Below, one piece after another: positions 11,880 to 42,940 of a stretch of DNA of 64,000 bases. Both the position numbers and the translations under genes were made by a program. How positions within the stretch are numbered: position 1 is the first letter of the stretch; each line of letters opens with the position of its first letter. Origin of the DNA: Desmodus rotundus (taxonomy: Eukaryota; Chordata; Mammalia; Chiroptera; Phyllostomidae). Below the pieces are notes generated by a model. It saw only the letters and a list, made by a program, of their open reading frames with translations, was not told where the DNA came from and ran no database searches. Where the stretch lies: the NCBI RefSeq assembly GCF_022682495.2, contig NC_071395.1, forward strand, positions 57,179,242 to 57,243,241, given 5' to 3'.

Positions 11880-14640
11880 TTATTTTGTTTTTTAGATTCC
11901 ATGTATAAATGAAGTATGGTATTTGTCTTTCTCTGTCTGACTTATTTCAGTTAGCATAATACCCTCTAGGTCCATCCATGTTGTCACAAATGGTAAAAAT
12001 TCATTATTCTTTGTGGCCTAGTAACATTCCATCATATACATGTACAGTACCACATATTCTTTATCCAATCATGTGTTGATTGGCATTTGGATTGCTTCCA
12101 TATTTTGGCTATTGTAAATAGTGCTTTAATGAACATAGGGATGTGTATGTCTTTTCAAATCAGTGCTTTGATATCTTCAGATATAAGGCTTTTACCATGT
12201 TGAGGTATGTTCCCTCTATTCCTATTTTGCTGAGTTTTAGCATAAATGGATACTGGATGTTGTCAAATGCTTTTTCTGCATTTCTGAATATGATCATGTG
12301 ATTTTTATCCTTCATTCATTTATGTGGTGTATCACATAATTGATTTGCAGCTATTGAACTAGACTTGCATCCCAAGAATAAATCCCACTTGATCATGTTG
12401 TATGATCATTTTAATGTATTGGTGCATTTTATTTGCTAATATTTTGTTGAGATTTTTTTGCATCTATGTTCTTCAGTGATATTGGTCTATAATTTTTTTT
12501 GTAGTGTCTTTGTCTGGTTTTGGAATCAAGGCAATGCTGGCCTTGTACAATGAATGTGGGAGTCTTCTCTCCTCTTGAACTTTTTGGAATAGTTTGAGAA
12601 GGATAATTGTTAGTTCTTTGAATGTTTGGCAAAATTCATCTGTGAAGCCAACTGGTCCAGGACTTTTATTTACTGGGATTTTTTTGATTACAGATTCAAT
12701 TTTGTTACGAATTATTTGTCTGTTCAGATTTTCTGTTTTTCCTCTATTTAGTCTTGGAAGAGTTTATGTTTCTAGGAATTTTTCCATTTCTTCCAGGTTG
12801 TTCAATTTGTTTGCATACAATTGTTTGTAGTATTTTCTTATAATCCTTTGTATTTTTGTGGTGTCAGTTGTCACTTCTCCACTTTTATTTCTGATTTTAT
12901 TTATTTGGGTCTTCTCTCTCTTTTTTTTTTTTTCTTGAAAAGTCTAGTTAAAAATTTATCAATTTTGTTCACCTTTTCAAAGTCCCAGGTCTTGCTTTCA
13001 TTGATCTTCAGTATTGTTTTTTAGATTGATTTGTATTTATTCCTTCTCTGATATTTATTTATTTTTTCCTTCTACTCACTCTAATCTTTGTTTGTACTTC
13101 TTTTTCTAGTTACTTTAGGTATAAGGGCAGATTGCTTCAGATTTTTCTTGCTTCTTGAGGTAGGCCTGTGTTGCTATAAACTTACTTCCTTAAACTGCCT
13201 TTGCTGTGTCCCATAGATATTGGGTGATTTTGTTTTAATTATCATTTGTTAAGGTAATTGATTTCTTTTTTAATCCCATTGTTAACCCATTAATTATCTA
13301 GTCACATGATATTTAGCCTCCATGTGTTTGTGTGTTTTCCAATCTTTTTCTTGTAGTTAATTTCTGATTTCTACCACTGGGATCAGAGAAGATGCTTGAT
13401 GTAATTTCAGTCTTCTTAAACTTATTGTGACTTGTTGTGACCTAACATGTGGTCCGTTTGGGAAAATGTTCCATGTGCACTTGAAAAGAATGTATATTCT
13501 ACCACTTTGGGGTGAAATATCCTAAAAATATCAATTAAATTCATTTGATCTAATGTTTCATTTAAGGCTGCTGTCTCCTTATTGGTTTTTTGTCTGAATA
13601 TTCTATTTTTGAGGGTCAATAGGTTGTCAAAGTCCCCCACTATGAATGTATTACTGTCGATCACTTCCTTTTTGTCCATCAATATTTGCTTTATTTACTT
13701 AGGTGTTCCTATCTTGGGTATGTAAATGTTTACAAGGGTTATATCCTTTGTTGAATTGATTTCTTTATCATTATAAATAATTCTAATTCTCCTTCTTCTT
13801 CCTCCTCCTTCTCCTCCTCTTTCTTCTTCCCTTTAATATTTCCTGTAATACTGGTTTGGTGGTGACATTAGCTTTGTCTTGTTTGAGAAACTGTTTATCT
13901 CTCCTTCAATTTTAAATGATAACCTTGCTGGCTAGAGTAGTCTTTCTTGTAAATTCTTGCTTTTCATCACTTTAAACATTTTGTGCCAAACTCTTCTGGC
14001 CTACAAAGTTTCTGTTGAGAAATCAGCTGGCAGTCTTATGGGAGCTCCCTTGTGGGCAACTGACTGCTTTACTGCTGCTTTTTAGATTGTATCTTTGTCT
14101 TTAATCTTTGTCATTTTAACTGTGATGTGTCTTGGTATGGTTCTCTTTGGGTTAATCTTGTTTGGGACTTTGCACTTTTTGGGCTTATATGTCTATTTCC
14201 TTTGCTAGGTTAGGGAAGTTTTTAGTCATTATTTCTTCAAATAGGTTTTCAGTCCCTTGCTCTCTCTCTTCTCCTGATATCCCTATTATGCAAATGTTGG
14301 TACACTTGATATTGTGCCAGAGACCCCTTAAACTATCTTCATTTTTAAAAATTCTTTTTTCTTTTTGTTATTTCAATTGGAGTTTTCCACTACCTTGTCT
14401 TCCAGATCCCTGATTTGATCCTTTGCTTCATCTAATCTACCCTTGATTCTCTTTAATGTATTCTTTATTTCATGTATTGTATTCTTCATTTCTGACTGGT
14501 TCTTTATGTTTTTTAATCTCCATTTTAATGTTTTATCTCTTTGTTAAAGTTCTCATTGAGTTCTTCAACTCTTCTAAGTTCATTGATCATCCCATAAGCA
14601 GTATTTTAATCTCTAATGTGATGTGTTCTATAAAAATAAA
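11880..14640 (-). mobile_element. Old L1 with internal deletion
   Basis: On the plus strand the complement of an L1 3' end appears first (TATGGTATTTGTCTTTCTCT), jumps near 12180 directly into reverse-transcriptase sequence, then continues through the endonuclease (the minus frame at 13682-13422 has IDSNTFIVGDFDNL and YTFFSSAHGTFSQTDHMLG) and into ORF1-like sequence near 13860-14600. It is diverged, with many stops and polypyrimidine stretches (13795-13830). It represents an older L1 subfamily than L1-A. Confidence 0.8.
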
Positions 14641-14649
14641 GCTTTAAAA

Positions 14650-17600
14650 AAATAAGATGTTGAATTTAAAAGAAAACCAGTAGAAGAGCAAACTAACCCA
14701 AAGCAAGGAAAATAAAGAAAATAATAAAGATTAGATGAAAATTGGTACAATAGAAATCAGATAAATAAGAGGAAAAAAAATCAGTGAAACAAAAGTTGGT
14801 TCTTGAAAAATACCAAATATCTAAAAACACTTAGGTGGATTAACCAAGAAAAAAATCACATATTGCCAAAATAAAGAGTAAAGAGAGGATATCACTACTG
14901 ATGCTACAAAATTAAAAAGGATTCTGAGGGATAATATAAATAGCTGGATGCCAACAAGAAATAACTTAGATGAAATAGATAGGTTTCTAGAAAGACACAA
15001 AATACCGCAACTGATTCAGGAAGAAATAGAAAATCTTAATAGACCTATAATAAGTAAAAAAAAAAAAATTCATCATTTAAAATCTTCATGCAAAGAAAAG
15101 CCCAGACCCAGATGTCTTCACTGGTGAATTCTATCAGACATTTCAAAAAGAAGTAATATTAATTCTTTACATACTTTTCCAGAAAATAGAATAGGAGAGA
15201 ATACTTCCTAATTTATTCTATGAGGCCACTGCTCCCTGATACCAAAGCCAGACAAAGACATGTACAAAAACTATGGAATACAGATACAAACACTCTCAAC
15301 ACAGAATTAGGAAACTAAGTCTAGATAGGAAGAAAGAATCGTAAAACATGACCAAGTGGGATGTATCTGAGGAATGCAAGGTAGGTTTATCATGTGAAAA
15401 TCAATTAATGTAATAGACAATATTAATAGAATAAAGGACAAAAGCCATGATCATTTCAATAGATACAGAAAAATTGTTTGACAAAATCCAACACCTATTC
15501 ATGATAAAAATCTCTCACTAAACTAGGAATAGAAAGTACCTTCCTCAATCTAAAAATGGCACCTACAAAAAGTTCACAGCTAACATCATACTTAGCGGTG
15601 AAACCTGTGTGCTTTTCCCATGAGACCAGGAAAGGCTAGTCTCTCATGTCATTTTTATTTAGCCTTGTATGGAAGTTGTAGCCTGTAAGTGATGAAAACA
15701 ATAGGGGGTCTAGATTGAAAAAGAAGTAAAACTGTCTTTATTTACAGGTGGCATGATCCTGTACATACAATATACTAAGGCATCCATAGCATAAAATCCC
15801 TCAAAAACCAAAAACAAAACTACTAGAACTAGTAAACATTCAGCAAATTGGGGACCCAGGGTTAAAATGAAAAAATGATTATACTTCTATATACTAGTAA
15901 TGAAAAAATTGAAAATTAAATTAAGATACAATTCAATTTACAATAGCATCAAAAAATAAAATGCTTAGAAATAAATTCAACAAAAATGTGTAAGACATAC
16001 ATTGAAAACTACACAACATTGCTGAGAGAAATTAAAGCAGGTCTAAATAAATGGAGAAAAGTTTCTTGTTGTCAAGATGTCAGTTTGTCCCAAACTCATC
16101 TATAGATTCAATGCAATCCCACCCAAATTTCAGGAAGCCTTTTCACAGAAATTAATATGGAAATTTATAAATTTTAAAATTTATATAGAAATGCAGAGGA
16201 CTCATAAGAGCCACAACAGTTTTGAAGGAGAACAAAGTTAAAGGATTTACATTTCCTGATTTCAAACTTACAAAAATGCATAGTAACCAAGTGTTGTGAA
16301 TATAGTGCTAGTTTAAGGAAAGACATATAGATCAATGGAACAGAATTAATGGGAAAACTCCTATATTTATGATCATTGATTTTCGACAAACATGCCAAGG
16401 AAATTTATAGAGGAAAGATAGTCTTTTTAACAAATGATGTTTTGTTTTCCACAAATGATGCAACAAATGACAGTTTGATATCCACATGTAAAAAGATGAA
16501 TTCAGACCCTATTATCACACCACACATACAGATTAAATCAAAATGGATCATAGACTTAAATGTAACAGCTAAACTATTAAACTTTTAGGGAGAAAATCTT
16601 CATGGCCTTTGGCAGTTTAGTGGAGAAAGCATAGTCTCTTTAACAAATGGTATTGCAACATTTTGATATAATTAGGCAAAAAGATGAAGTTGGATCCATA
16701 CGTCACTTCACATGCAAAAATTAACTAAAATATATCATAGACATTTGTGAAACCTAAGAATATAAAGCTTGTAGAAACAAACAGAAGAGTATCTTTGTGA
16801 CCTTAGCTTATGCAGAGATTTCTTAGATACAACATGAAAATCAAAATTCAAAAGAAAGCAAATTGATAAATTGACCTTTATTAAAATTAAAAGTCAGGCT
16901 CCTCAGGAGACATTGTTAACAGAATAAAAAAATAAGCTATGGTAGAAAATATTTGCAGAGCAAACATTTGACAAATTACTTGTATTCACAATACATTAAA
17001 AAAAGCCTTCTCAAAATGAAATAAGAAAACAACCCAATGAAAATTTGGCAAAGATTTGACATACACCTCACCAAAGAAGATATAAATATATATGTCAAAT
17101 AAAGTTATTAAAACATGCTTAACATTATTATGAAAATGAAAACTGTAATGAGATACCACCACACATCTCTTAGATTAGCTAAAATTAAAAAGACTGTATC
17201 AAGTGTTGGTGACAATGTGGATGAACTGAAGTCTCATTCACTGCTGGTGGAAATATGAAATGACACGCCAAAACTATTTGACAGTTTTTCAAAGAGAAAA
17301 CATACACCTACCATATGGTCCAGCCATTCTACTCCTAGGTGTTGGCTCAAGGCAAACATACACCACACAAAGACCTATACACAAATGTTCATGAATCTTT
17401 ATTGGAAGAGTCAGGGCTGGAAACAACCCAAATGTCCATCAACTGGTGAATGGGTAAACACACTACAGTATATTCATACCACGGAATACTACTCGGTAGT
17501 AAAAGGGAACACACTATCAATATATGCAATACCATGTATGAATCTAAACATAATTATGCCAAATGAAGTAGTCAAATGGAGTGGATGCTGTTTAATCCCA

Positions 17601-17850
17601 TTCTTATGAAACTAGGAAATGAAAAGCAATGTGTAGTGATACAAAAGTCATCAATGGTTGCCTGGAGAAAGGAGTGAAGGAGAGGTGGTTACAACAGATT
17701 GGGAAGAAACTTTTGGGGTGATTGGTATGCTCACTATCTTGATTGTGGTGATGGTTTCCATATATATCTCAAAACATGTCAAATTTTATACCTACATATG
17801 TGCACTTTATTGTATGTCAATTACACCTCAAAACTACTTTAAAAATTGAG
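14650..17850 (+). mobile_element. Old 5'-truncated L1, plus strand
   Basis: ORF2-like sequence starts in the region after the endonuclease (CAAAAGTTGGTTCTTGAAAA), passes through the reverse transcriptase (GACCAAGTGGGATGTATCTG near 15350, TTCAATAGATACAGAAAAAT near 15455) and the cysteine region, and ends with TATGTCAATTACACCTCAAA and an A-rich tail at about 17850. The longest surviving frames are about 70 codons (16376-16588 and 17385-17609). It lies head to head with the minus-strand L1 to its left. Confidence 0.85.
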
Positions 17851-18049
17851 TGTGTGTTTTGTATTTTGATTTTCTTATTTTAATTGTTTATCCCTTTATA
17901 TTTTATTAGTCCAAAATGAAATGAATGTGTTAAAATATTATCTTTTAGCATAGATAGTGTGTGAGCACTGTTGTAAGGATTGGCATTGTTGGAAAGATGG
18001 TCTCTTTAGGAGTTATAACAGATTTTGATAAGTTAAAAATGCATGTTGA

Positions 18050-19330
18050 AATTTCTTGATTAATCATCGAAACAAGACAAAAGCAATATATAGCTTTAAA
18101 ACTAACCAAGGGCTAAAATGGAATAGGGAAAAACACCCAATGCAAAAAAAGGCAAGAAAAGAACACAGAATAGTCAGAACAAACAGCACAGAAGACAGTA
18201 GATATAAGGGCACTGATATCAGTGATGGCCGTAAATGTAAAGGATTAATTGAAATATCAGAAATGCTAGCCCATATTAAAATAAAAAATAGAACACAGAG
18301 GATATAGAAAATTTGAAAGTAAAAGATACAAGTTATATTGTGCGACCACTAGCCAAAAGGGAGCTGATATAGCTGTACTAATGGGGAAAATGTTTCAAGA
18401 CAGAAATTATTTCTGGAAATAAAATCAGTCAATTCACAAAGATAAAGGGATAATGTTACCAAGAAAGATATAATTAGAAATTTGTATGCTCCCATTACTG
18501 TGGCTTCAAAATAGTAAAATAGCCTTTTTTAAAAAGACAGGCAAGCCCTGGTTGGTGTGGCTCAGTGGACTGAGCACTGACCTGTGAACCAAACGGTCGC
18601 CAGTTCGATTCCCAGTCAGAGCACATGCCTAGGTTGCAGGCCAGGTCCCTGGTGGGGGCTGCTTGAGAGGCAACCACACATTGATGTTTCTCTCCCTGTT
18701 TCTCCCTCCCTTCCCTTGTCTCTAAAAATAAATAAATAATATATATATATAAAAAAAAGACAGGCAAAATATGAAACTGCAAGGAGAACTAGAAAAATCC
18801 AAAATCAGTAGGAAGTATTAAAACTACTTTCTATCAAATTCATAGAACAAGAAGAAAACAAAAATCAAGATATAAAAGATCTGAATAACAACAAATCTGA
18901 CATAATGGACGTATATAAGATACTATATCCAACAATTGCCAATCACATATTCTTTTTAAACAGTGTGTAATACTTACAAAATTGACCACATCCTGGGCCA
19001 TACAGCCACCTTCAACAAATTGCAAGGGTTTGAAATCTTCCAGAAAATGTTTTCTGATCACAATAAAATAAGATGGAAATGTGTAATATCACATAACTAG
19101 AAAATCCCCTAATGTTTGCAAATTAAGTGACATGCTTTAAAATAACCCTCAGGTCAAAGAGGAAGTCACAACAAATGTAAGAAAATGTTTGGAATGGAAT
19201 GATAATAAATGTATGAAACATCATATTTTTGAGGGCACAGCTAAAGCAGTGCTCAGAGGGAAATTTATAACCATAAATGCATAGAGTTAAAAAGAATGGT
19301 TGAAAGTCAGTGATCTAAGTGTTCACCTAA
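18050..19330 (+). mobile_element. Old L1 fragment, plus strand, interrupted by a SINE
   Basis: Diverged L1 sequence from the ORF1/ORF2 junction through the endonuclease to the linker: AATGTAAAGGATTAATTGAA resembles the VNGLN region, CCACATCCTGGGCCATA the endonuclease, and ACAGCTAAAGCAGTGCTCAG the linker. It carries numerous stops. A Ves SINE has inserted at 18545. Its relation to the L1 ending at 17850 is unclear, because the sequence order restarts at an earlier part of the element. Confidence 0.7.
18545..18753 (+). mobile_element. Ves-type SINE with target-site duplication
   Basis: It has the full structure: GCCCTGGTTGGTGTGGCTCA head, CCAGTTCGATTCCCAGTCAG B box, CACATTGATGTTTC, CT-rich stretch and AAAAATAAATAAATAA tail. 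It is flanked by perfect 14-bp direct repeats AAAAAGACAGGCAA at 18531-18544 and 18754-18767. It interrupts an old L1, so it is younger than that L1. Confidence 0.95.
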
Positions 19331-20345
19331 AGGTGCTGGAAGAATGTTAGCTGAACTGAAGCACCGGTGCCTTTTTGCACCATGGGGCAGTCACACCCTG
19401 CCCTGCATGTTTTTATGTGTGCTTGAGGTTGGCCAGTCTTGGGGCAGCCGCCAGGGAACAGTGCAGCAGTCTCACTCTGACAGGCCGGTGCTTCCTGGAT
19501 GCTACCTGTCCAGTCTCCACTTGGTCATGAATTGGCGTGAAAGCTCATACATAGAAGAGTTGAGGGGGTGAGCAAAGACCCTCTAGGACATGCATGATTT
19601 GGGGTGTGCCCACAAATGTTTGGATGCAAAATCACAGGAGTATGGCTTATGAGTAAATCACAAGAGTGAAGAAACAACTGTGGGGGGCCATAAGGTACAG
19701 AAGGAACTGGCCACTTAGCCTCTAAGAATGGGATCTAGTGTGATCCCCTGGGCTAGCATGTAAGCCGTTGGGTATGACCATGGTGTGGCTGCTCTGTGCC
19801 TGGGAGTCAGGGACTTCCACAGCATGCAGAGGAGGCAGTGGGGGCCAGAGCCTTGGCAATCACGTCATTTGGCTTCTCTTACCACCTGTTTACATATTCT
19901 GAAAGCATAGACTGGGCCTTCCTTACCACACCCTGTTTTCCAAAAGAACCTCTCTGGGCTACCTGGTTGTGAAAGACCTTTGCCAAATATTTAGTCTCAG
20001 CTAGTTCTGCTTATGCAACTGACCATCCTCTCCCACTGCAAACAGACACACTCATACGCTTCCTTCTCCCTGTTATACAGGACTAACAGTACCAGAAACA
20101 TGCACTCCAAACAAATTGCGATGAACATCAAGATGTGAAATCCTGTGCATTCCAAAGCCATCTGCAGCCCCTGTCCAGACCAGAACGATTTATGACCCCT
20201 TCCTCCAGCAGTGGTACAGGTGGTCGGCCTCCCCCTTGGCTGGGCCATCGGGAGAAATCTCCTCTTCCACCCTTCAGTCTTCCTTCTCCCCAGTGCCTGC
20301 TTGTTTCAAAGGGGGCCAGAGGGCAGGGACTCGTCTTCTACAGGT
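19331..20345. other. ADAMTS2 3' flank, unassigned
   Basis: The GC content rises here, leaving the L1-rich block. No spliced exon, processed pseudogene or named repeat is recognisable. Open frames up to about 83 codons on both strands show no domains. Confidence 0.3.
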
Positions 20346-20520
20346 AGAGTTACCAAATTTAGCAATTAAAGTACAGGATTCACAAATTTGAATTTCAGAG
20401 AAACAACAAAAAAGGTTTTAGTATAAAAATGGAACATACTGATACTAAACAATCATTGGTTACTTCTCTGAAATTCAAGTTTAACTCAACATCTAGTATT
20501 TTTCTAGAAGCCCTAACTGT
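20346..20520. mobile_element. Ancient palindromic DNA-transposon MITE
   Basis: The left arm contains TTGAATTTCAGAGAAACAAC and TTTTAGTA, and the right arm carries the imperfect inverted copy (TACTAAACAATCATTGGTTA, then TCTCTGAAATTCAAGTTTAA). This is a mammalian-wide type of palindromic non-autonomous DNA transposon. Arm identity is roughly 75 percent by eye. I cannot name the family reliably. Confidence 0.6.
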
Positions 20521-20825
20521 AGCAGAGAAGGGAGAATGAGGTGTCTGCAGAGTCTCAGCTCCTGCCTGAATAAAAGGTCCCCTGGGGACTGTGGGCTGAG
20601 TCAGGGCGCCTGGAGAGCCAATTGCATGGCGTCAGGAGGGAGGCCCCTCAGACTGCCTCTCGCCCTTCATAGGGTCCTGGCTCGGGGCCTCCTGGTGCCC
20701 CCACTCCCCCCCTCTTGGCCGTTTGAGGGCAGCACATCCTTCCATCTGTTCAAGTTCAAGCTGAGAATGGGGGTCAAGGGGGACAAGTGCAGTCGAGATA
20801 AGAAACAAATGCAATCACGATGTGC

Positions 20826-23802
20826 AAAAACACAGACATTTTGGCTTTAATAAGTTATAAAATCAAGGAACCGAATTTTACCATACAGGAAACAAAAGTA
20901 CAATAAGATGTGGTTGGAGTTCAGCACTGTGATGACCCCTGGGGCAGCTGTCTGTCCCCAGGGGTGCATAGTCACATGCTTCATCCCATAGGCTTGACTA
21001 TTGAGCACCACATATATACTCCAAACAAAGAAAAGAACAAGCAAAAAACCTTAGAATGCAAATGAAATGCTTATATGTGAAATTCCATGGGTTTTCCAAA
21101 GGGAGTATATCAGCTAGCACAAGTCTCCTGTGAACGTAAAGTGACTCTTGGGTCCCTTGGCTGATTTTTTAGAACCGTGGACAGAGGGTGTCTGAGTCTC
21201 ACACGGTGTTTCGAACCCCAGCAGGAACACCTGCTTGTCCTCCCCTGGGGTCAGGAGACCCCAAAACAGGGATAGATGCTGGCTCTGGAAGCTCAGGACT
21301 GTTGCTAAGCCTGCTCTCTAATTGTCCCAAGCTCAGTGGAGATGTGAAGTTTCTCAGAGCTGGGTGAACACCGTGTTCCTGGGACAGGGAGACCTCTGAG
21401 GGCCACCTAGTTCCGGAGAACTCTGGATACATGGTCCGAGTCACTGAGTCCAGCATGTGGGGCCATGGCCATGCTGGACTGCACCTTCCAGAGAGCATCT
21501 CTCTCCCTCCAGCAAAAGACAGTTGCCCTGGGCAATGCTGGACCTGGGGCCTCTCCACCAAGATGTCCAGCCCGAAGACGCAGTCCTGCTTTGCTGGGAC
21601 CTGAGGATGGAGGGTTCCCACACTGAGGCCCCCAGGCTAGGGTTAGTTACCCCAAACTTCCTTTCATTTGAGGACAGACCCAGCAAGAACTGCCTAGTGC
21701 TTCAGGCTGTGAATAGCACCAGCTGCCAGGCCTTCAACCGATGAAGGCAGAGGGGCCCACTTCCCAATCACAGCAACAGGACTGCAAAAGTGCTTTAGTC
21801 CACTTCTTACTGAAGAAGGTATACTAGGAGAGGTGTTCCAAACATTTTCTCCAGTTTGGTTCTTAGAAGCCAGCAAGCACCTTTAGATACTGGAACGGGT
21901 GTGAGTGTGTGGGGGACATGGTGGCGGGAGTGGGAGGGGCAGGCTGTTCCAGGGGCTGGGAGGCTGGGCATCACCCAGTTGGATGGTTATGCATCATCCC
22001 AGATATGGTTCTCACCATGGCCTACACCCTTTCTTTGTGCCTCAGACTACACACACAGACATGCCACACACACACACATAGACTCAGACAGACTGAGGAC
22101 CTCACAGAGTAGTACAAAGCAGCTGGCACACAGTTATCCTGAGCCTCGGCATTCTTATCCATATATATAACGGGGTATTAGACAAGAAAAAATTCTCTTA
22201 AGATCTTTGACTGGCAAGAATAAAAAAGGTCTAGAACTTTCGTGGATATGAAAAGCCTATGAATTATGTGTCAAGGTTGGCTAAGGAGCTAATGTGCCCC
22301 CAGGGTCTGATAGTTTTTGGAAGTTTACACTGCATGCTAATAGCAATGCAGGGAGAGGTAAAAATTAGCCATTGACCTCCCAGCTGTCCCCACCCACTCC
22401 CTGCTCATTTCTCCCCCATTCACATCTTGCTCACAAAACACCATTCTGCTGAAAATAGTAGTTGTTAAAGTTTGTGAAGAGCAAAAGGTATAGCAGGCTC
22501 TGCCCACCTCCCGTGCAATGCCTGCCATCAGAGGACAAATCTTGGAGTTCCCTGCTGAAACTCTAAGGATGGAAATGAGGGCAGGACTAAGGTCTCGGGG
22601 AGCTCCACAGGGCAAGCCTATCCCCACAAGTGACGCTGGGAGGGTGGTCTTAAGGAGCAAACCCATGCCCCATCACAGGTCCCTTGGGCATGACACCCTG
22701 GGGGCAGTAGTCCCCTACTCCTGGAGAGCCAGGGCCTCAACCCCTCAGTGGGCTTTGCAGCAAAGCCTCCCCTGCACTCAGAGAAGCAGGGAGCCTCTCT
22801 GGGCAGCTGGGGCTGAGGCCAGGCTGGCTGAAGGGAGCCAACAAGGCCAGGGTTCGTGGAGAGGAGACCTGGGAGTGCACTCCGCTGGCTTCTCCTGCAG
22901 AAAACATGGCCTGCTGTTTAGATCTATCCTCAAGCCCTGGTTATAGGGTTCTCAGTGCTTTCCTGGGAAGAAGTGGGCAGCTTCACAGCTGGGACGAGGC
23001 TGAGATATTCAAGCACAGCTGGTAAGCACCAAACAGGTCAGATAGCTTCCCTGAGTCCTAATCAGCAACCAGCAGCTCTAGACCCTAACAGACTCCCAGG
23101 CCTCCTTAAATTGGTCATTAAGGACTGAGAATGTTCACACAAAAATCTAGACCACTAGTGAAAAAGCATGCTGTCTGGCAGCAGGGCCAGCTGCCCCAGA
23201 GGGGCAGTGACACTGAGTCACTGCCCCTCAGTAGCTCCCAGGTTGGTCTGGGTCCCCACACCAGGCGTCACACTTACCCTCGCCACCAACCTGCCCTTGA
23301 AGGCCCTGGAGGTCACAGCCTCCACCTCAATGAGCTCATCTCACTGACTGGTCAGTTTGTAAACAAGTCACCGTTTTTCCTAAGAGTCCCCATGGAGCTC
23401 ATGTCCAGGCCTGGGGATTGGAAGGAAATACCTCCAAGGAAAGGAAGGTCCCAGTTACTGTTCAGAAACAAATTTCTGTCTGTGTGAGGCAGTCTGCCTG
23501 CCCATCTGCCCTCATAGAGGAAGGCTACAGATCCCACACTCCCGTCTGTCCACACCCAACCCAGCCCAGGGCCTGGCCTGCTCTGGGGCTGGGACACCCA
23601 TGGGCTCTCCTGCTACCACATGCTCACAGCCATGTACTTAAGCATATATATCCTGCTGCCATTCTCCCTCTGTCCCCTGAACACTTTTTGGACTCAGGAA
23701 TTTTGATGTCAAAGCCCTGACACAGGATTTGCCATCCCATGGAATACCTCTATAAGCAAGAAAAAAAAATGCTACTGCTGCCGCCTTTCCATTTTATTAG
23801 AA
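20826..23802 (-). other. ADAMTS2: ADAMTS2 probable 3' UTR
   Basis: Following the ADAMTS2 stop codon on the minus strand there is nearly 3 kb of sequence without further coding signal. An ATTAAA hexamer sits at 20851-20846, with GT-rich sequence (GTCTGTGTTTTTGCACATCG) just beyond. The implied length of about 3 kb fits the long 3' UTR I recall for human ADAMTS2. An AATAAA also occurs about 5-10 bases after the stop, but it would leave almost no UTR. The UTR end is therefore inferred, and a CA repeat lies inside it. Confidence 0.45.
22055..22080 (+). repeat. Short (CA)n microsatellite
   Basis: CACACACACA-type runs interrupted by GACATGC, within the inferred ADAMTS2 3' UTR, where the transcript would read (TG)n. 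Confidence 0.6.
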
Positions 23803-41479
<17,677 letters not shown>

Positions 41480-41480
<1 letters not shown>

Positions 41481-42940
41481 ATTGCTTTCTAAGGATCTGA
41501 ACAAAATCTTTTGCTGGGTAAATGAGAACCTAAACTCATTTGGCTCCAAAAATAAGGGGCACTTCCTCCGTCCAGCCTGAATCTCCGTGGAGGAGTCAGG
41601 GGGTAGCCTGCACGACATGCCCTGTAGGGAATTCCAACTGCACTGTGTATTAAATAATTGACTCTTCCGGGGATGTGCAAATAAAGGTTGCTTACCGAGT
41701 GCTCTGAGGCCTCATGGCTGTATTAGATAGCCTGCGAGAGACACCGAGACCCATATGAGGGATTGAGATGACTGGGGAGGTGAACAGCCCGTGGAGGTCA
41801 ACTCACAAGCAACACACTTCAACCCACTACACAACATCCCTGGAAATTTGTTCAGACTCTACAGATCTCTAAGTAAACTAAAATCAACATGGGAAATTGT
41901 GCCTCCAAGGTCAGAAACTCCCAGACCCCACCCCTCATCAATACTGCCGCAGATACACAATAAATAGGAAGCCTATACTTGGAAGTACTTACACAAAAGG
42001 AAAGCTTTAATTAGAAGTGATATCAACTTAAGATTGTCAAACTGTAGCTCTTTTGATGCCTAAATTATTATTTTTTGCATTCAAAACCAGAAAAAGCCAG
42101 CTCTAACATTAAACTTGATGGGGAATGAGAAGCTTGAGGAGGTGCACAGGCAAACTGCACTCAGACTAGAAAACCAGAAAGGCTGGTCTTGGGCAGAGGG
42201 GAACCAGTGACTGAATGCATTCCTTGGACTACGGCAGAATTAAGGAAGCTACCTAAAGGTTTCCCCCACTCTCTCCAGAACCCTTACGGGTTCACAAAGA
42301 ACTATAACTTAACTGTTAGATCAGGTGATCCTGGCCATTCAGACCTATTCCAATGAATATAACCACTGGTTTCTGGGAGAAAAACAACGGACTTACCAAA
42401 TAGGGTCTGCCAGGAAACTCCTGCAGAGGAAGCCAGGCCACCTTGAGAAGGTTAGCCTGAAGGTCAGGTCAGTGAAGACTGACCTGGCATTTAGGGAGAG
42501 AAAAGCAGCAGCAGCAGCAGCAAACACAGGGCTGCTCCGAGGACTGTGAGGGGCATTCTCCTTACTCAGTGTAGAGGCAGTTGAGGTCATCATGAAAGGG
42601 GAAGCCACTAGGGCCCTTGTAAATACCGGGGCCATTTTATCTGTTCTTAACCCTGTCCAAGAAAAGTAGCAAAACTGGAGAATTAATGCCACAGCTGACC
42701 CCAGGACAAGGGCACTGACTAATGACCCCTGCCCTGGAGCTGACCAATCAGTGGAGACCATGACCCTGAAAGGACACACCTGAAAAGCTGATTAATATTC
42801 TACTGGGATCCTCTCTGAGACCCTCAATAAATACCCTCCAACTGGAGGACGCAGTGCTGCTCTCCCCATCCCCGCAACAAACTTTGGTTTTATTGATCTG
42901 CAAGCCTTTTGAATCATTTTTGGAAGTGAGCAGTGAAAAA
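41480..42940 (+). mobile_element. ERV remnant with possible gag start, protease fragment and LTR
   Basis: An ATG at 41889 opens a short frame starting MGNCASK, a possible myristoylated Gag start. At 42592-42660 a frame carries LVNTGAILSVLNP, which matches the retroviral aspartic-protease active-site neighbourhood with the catalytic Asp replaced by Asn. From about 42740 an LTR-like end follows with CCAAT (GACCAATCAG), a CAATAAATA box and TTTGGTTTTATTG. No reverse transcriptase or envelope is recognisable. The element is fragmentary and non-functional, and the borders are approximate. Confidence 0.45.

Noticed and set aside
18545..18620. tRNA-like A and B boxes as a tRNA gene
   Set aside because: They are the head of a Ves SINE, repeated at several sites with A-rich tails and target-site duplications.
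20900..23700. Minus and plus frames of 60-140 codons in the inferred 3' UTR
   Set aside because: None has motifs or splice context; all are compatible with chance in GC-rich sequence.
23792..23800. AATAAA a few bases after the ADAMTS2 stop as the main polyadenylation signal
   Set aside because: It would leave almost no 3' UTR, contrary to the long UTR expected for this gene; it may be chance from TAATAA next to AAA.
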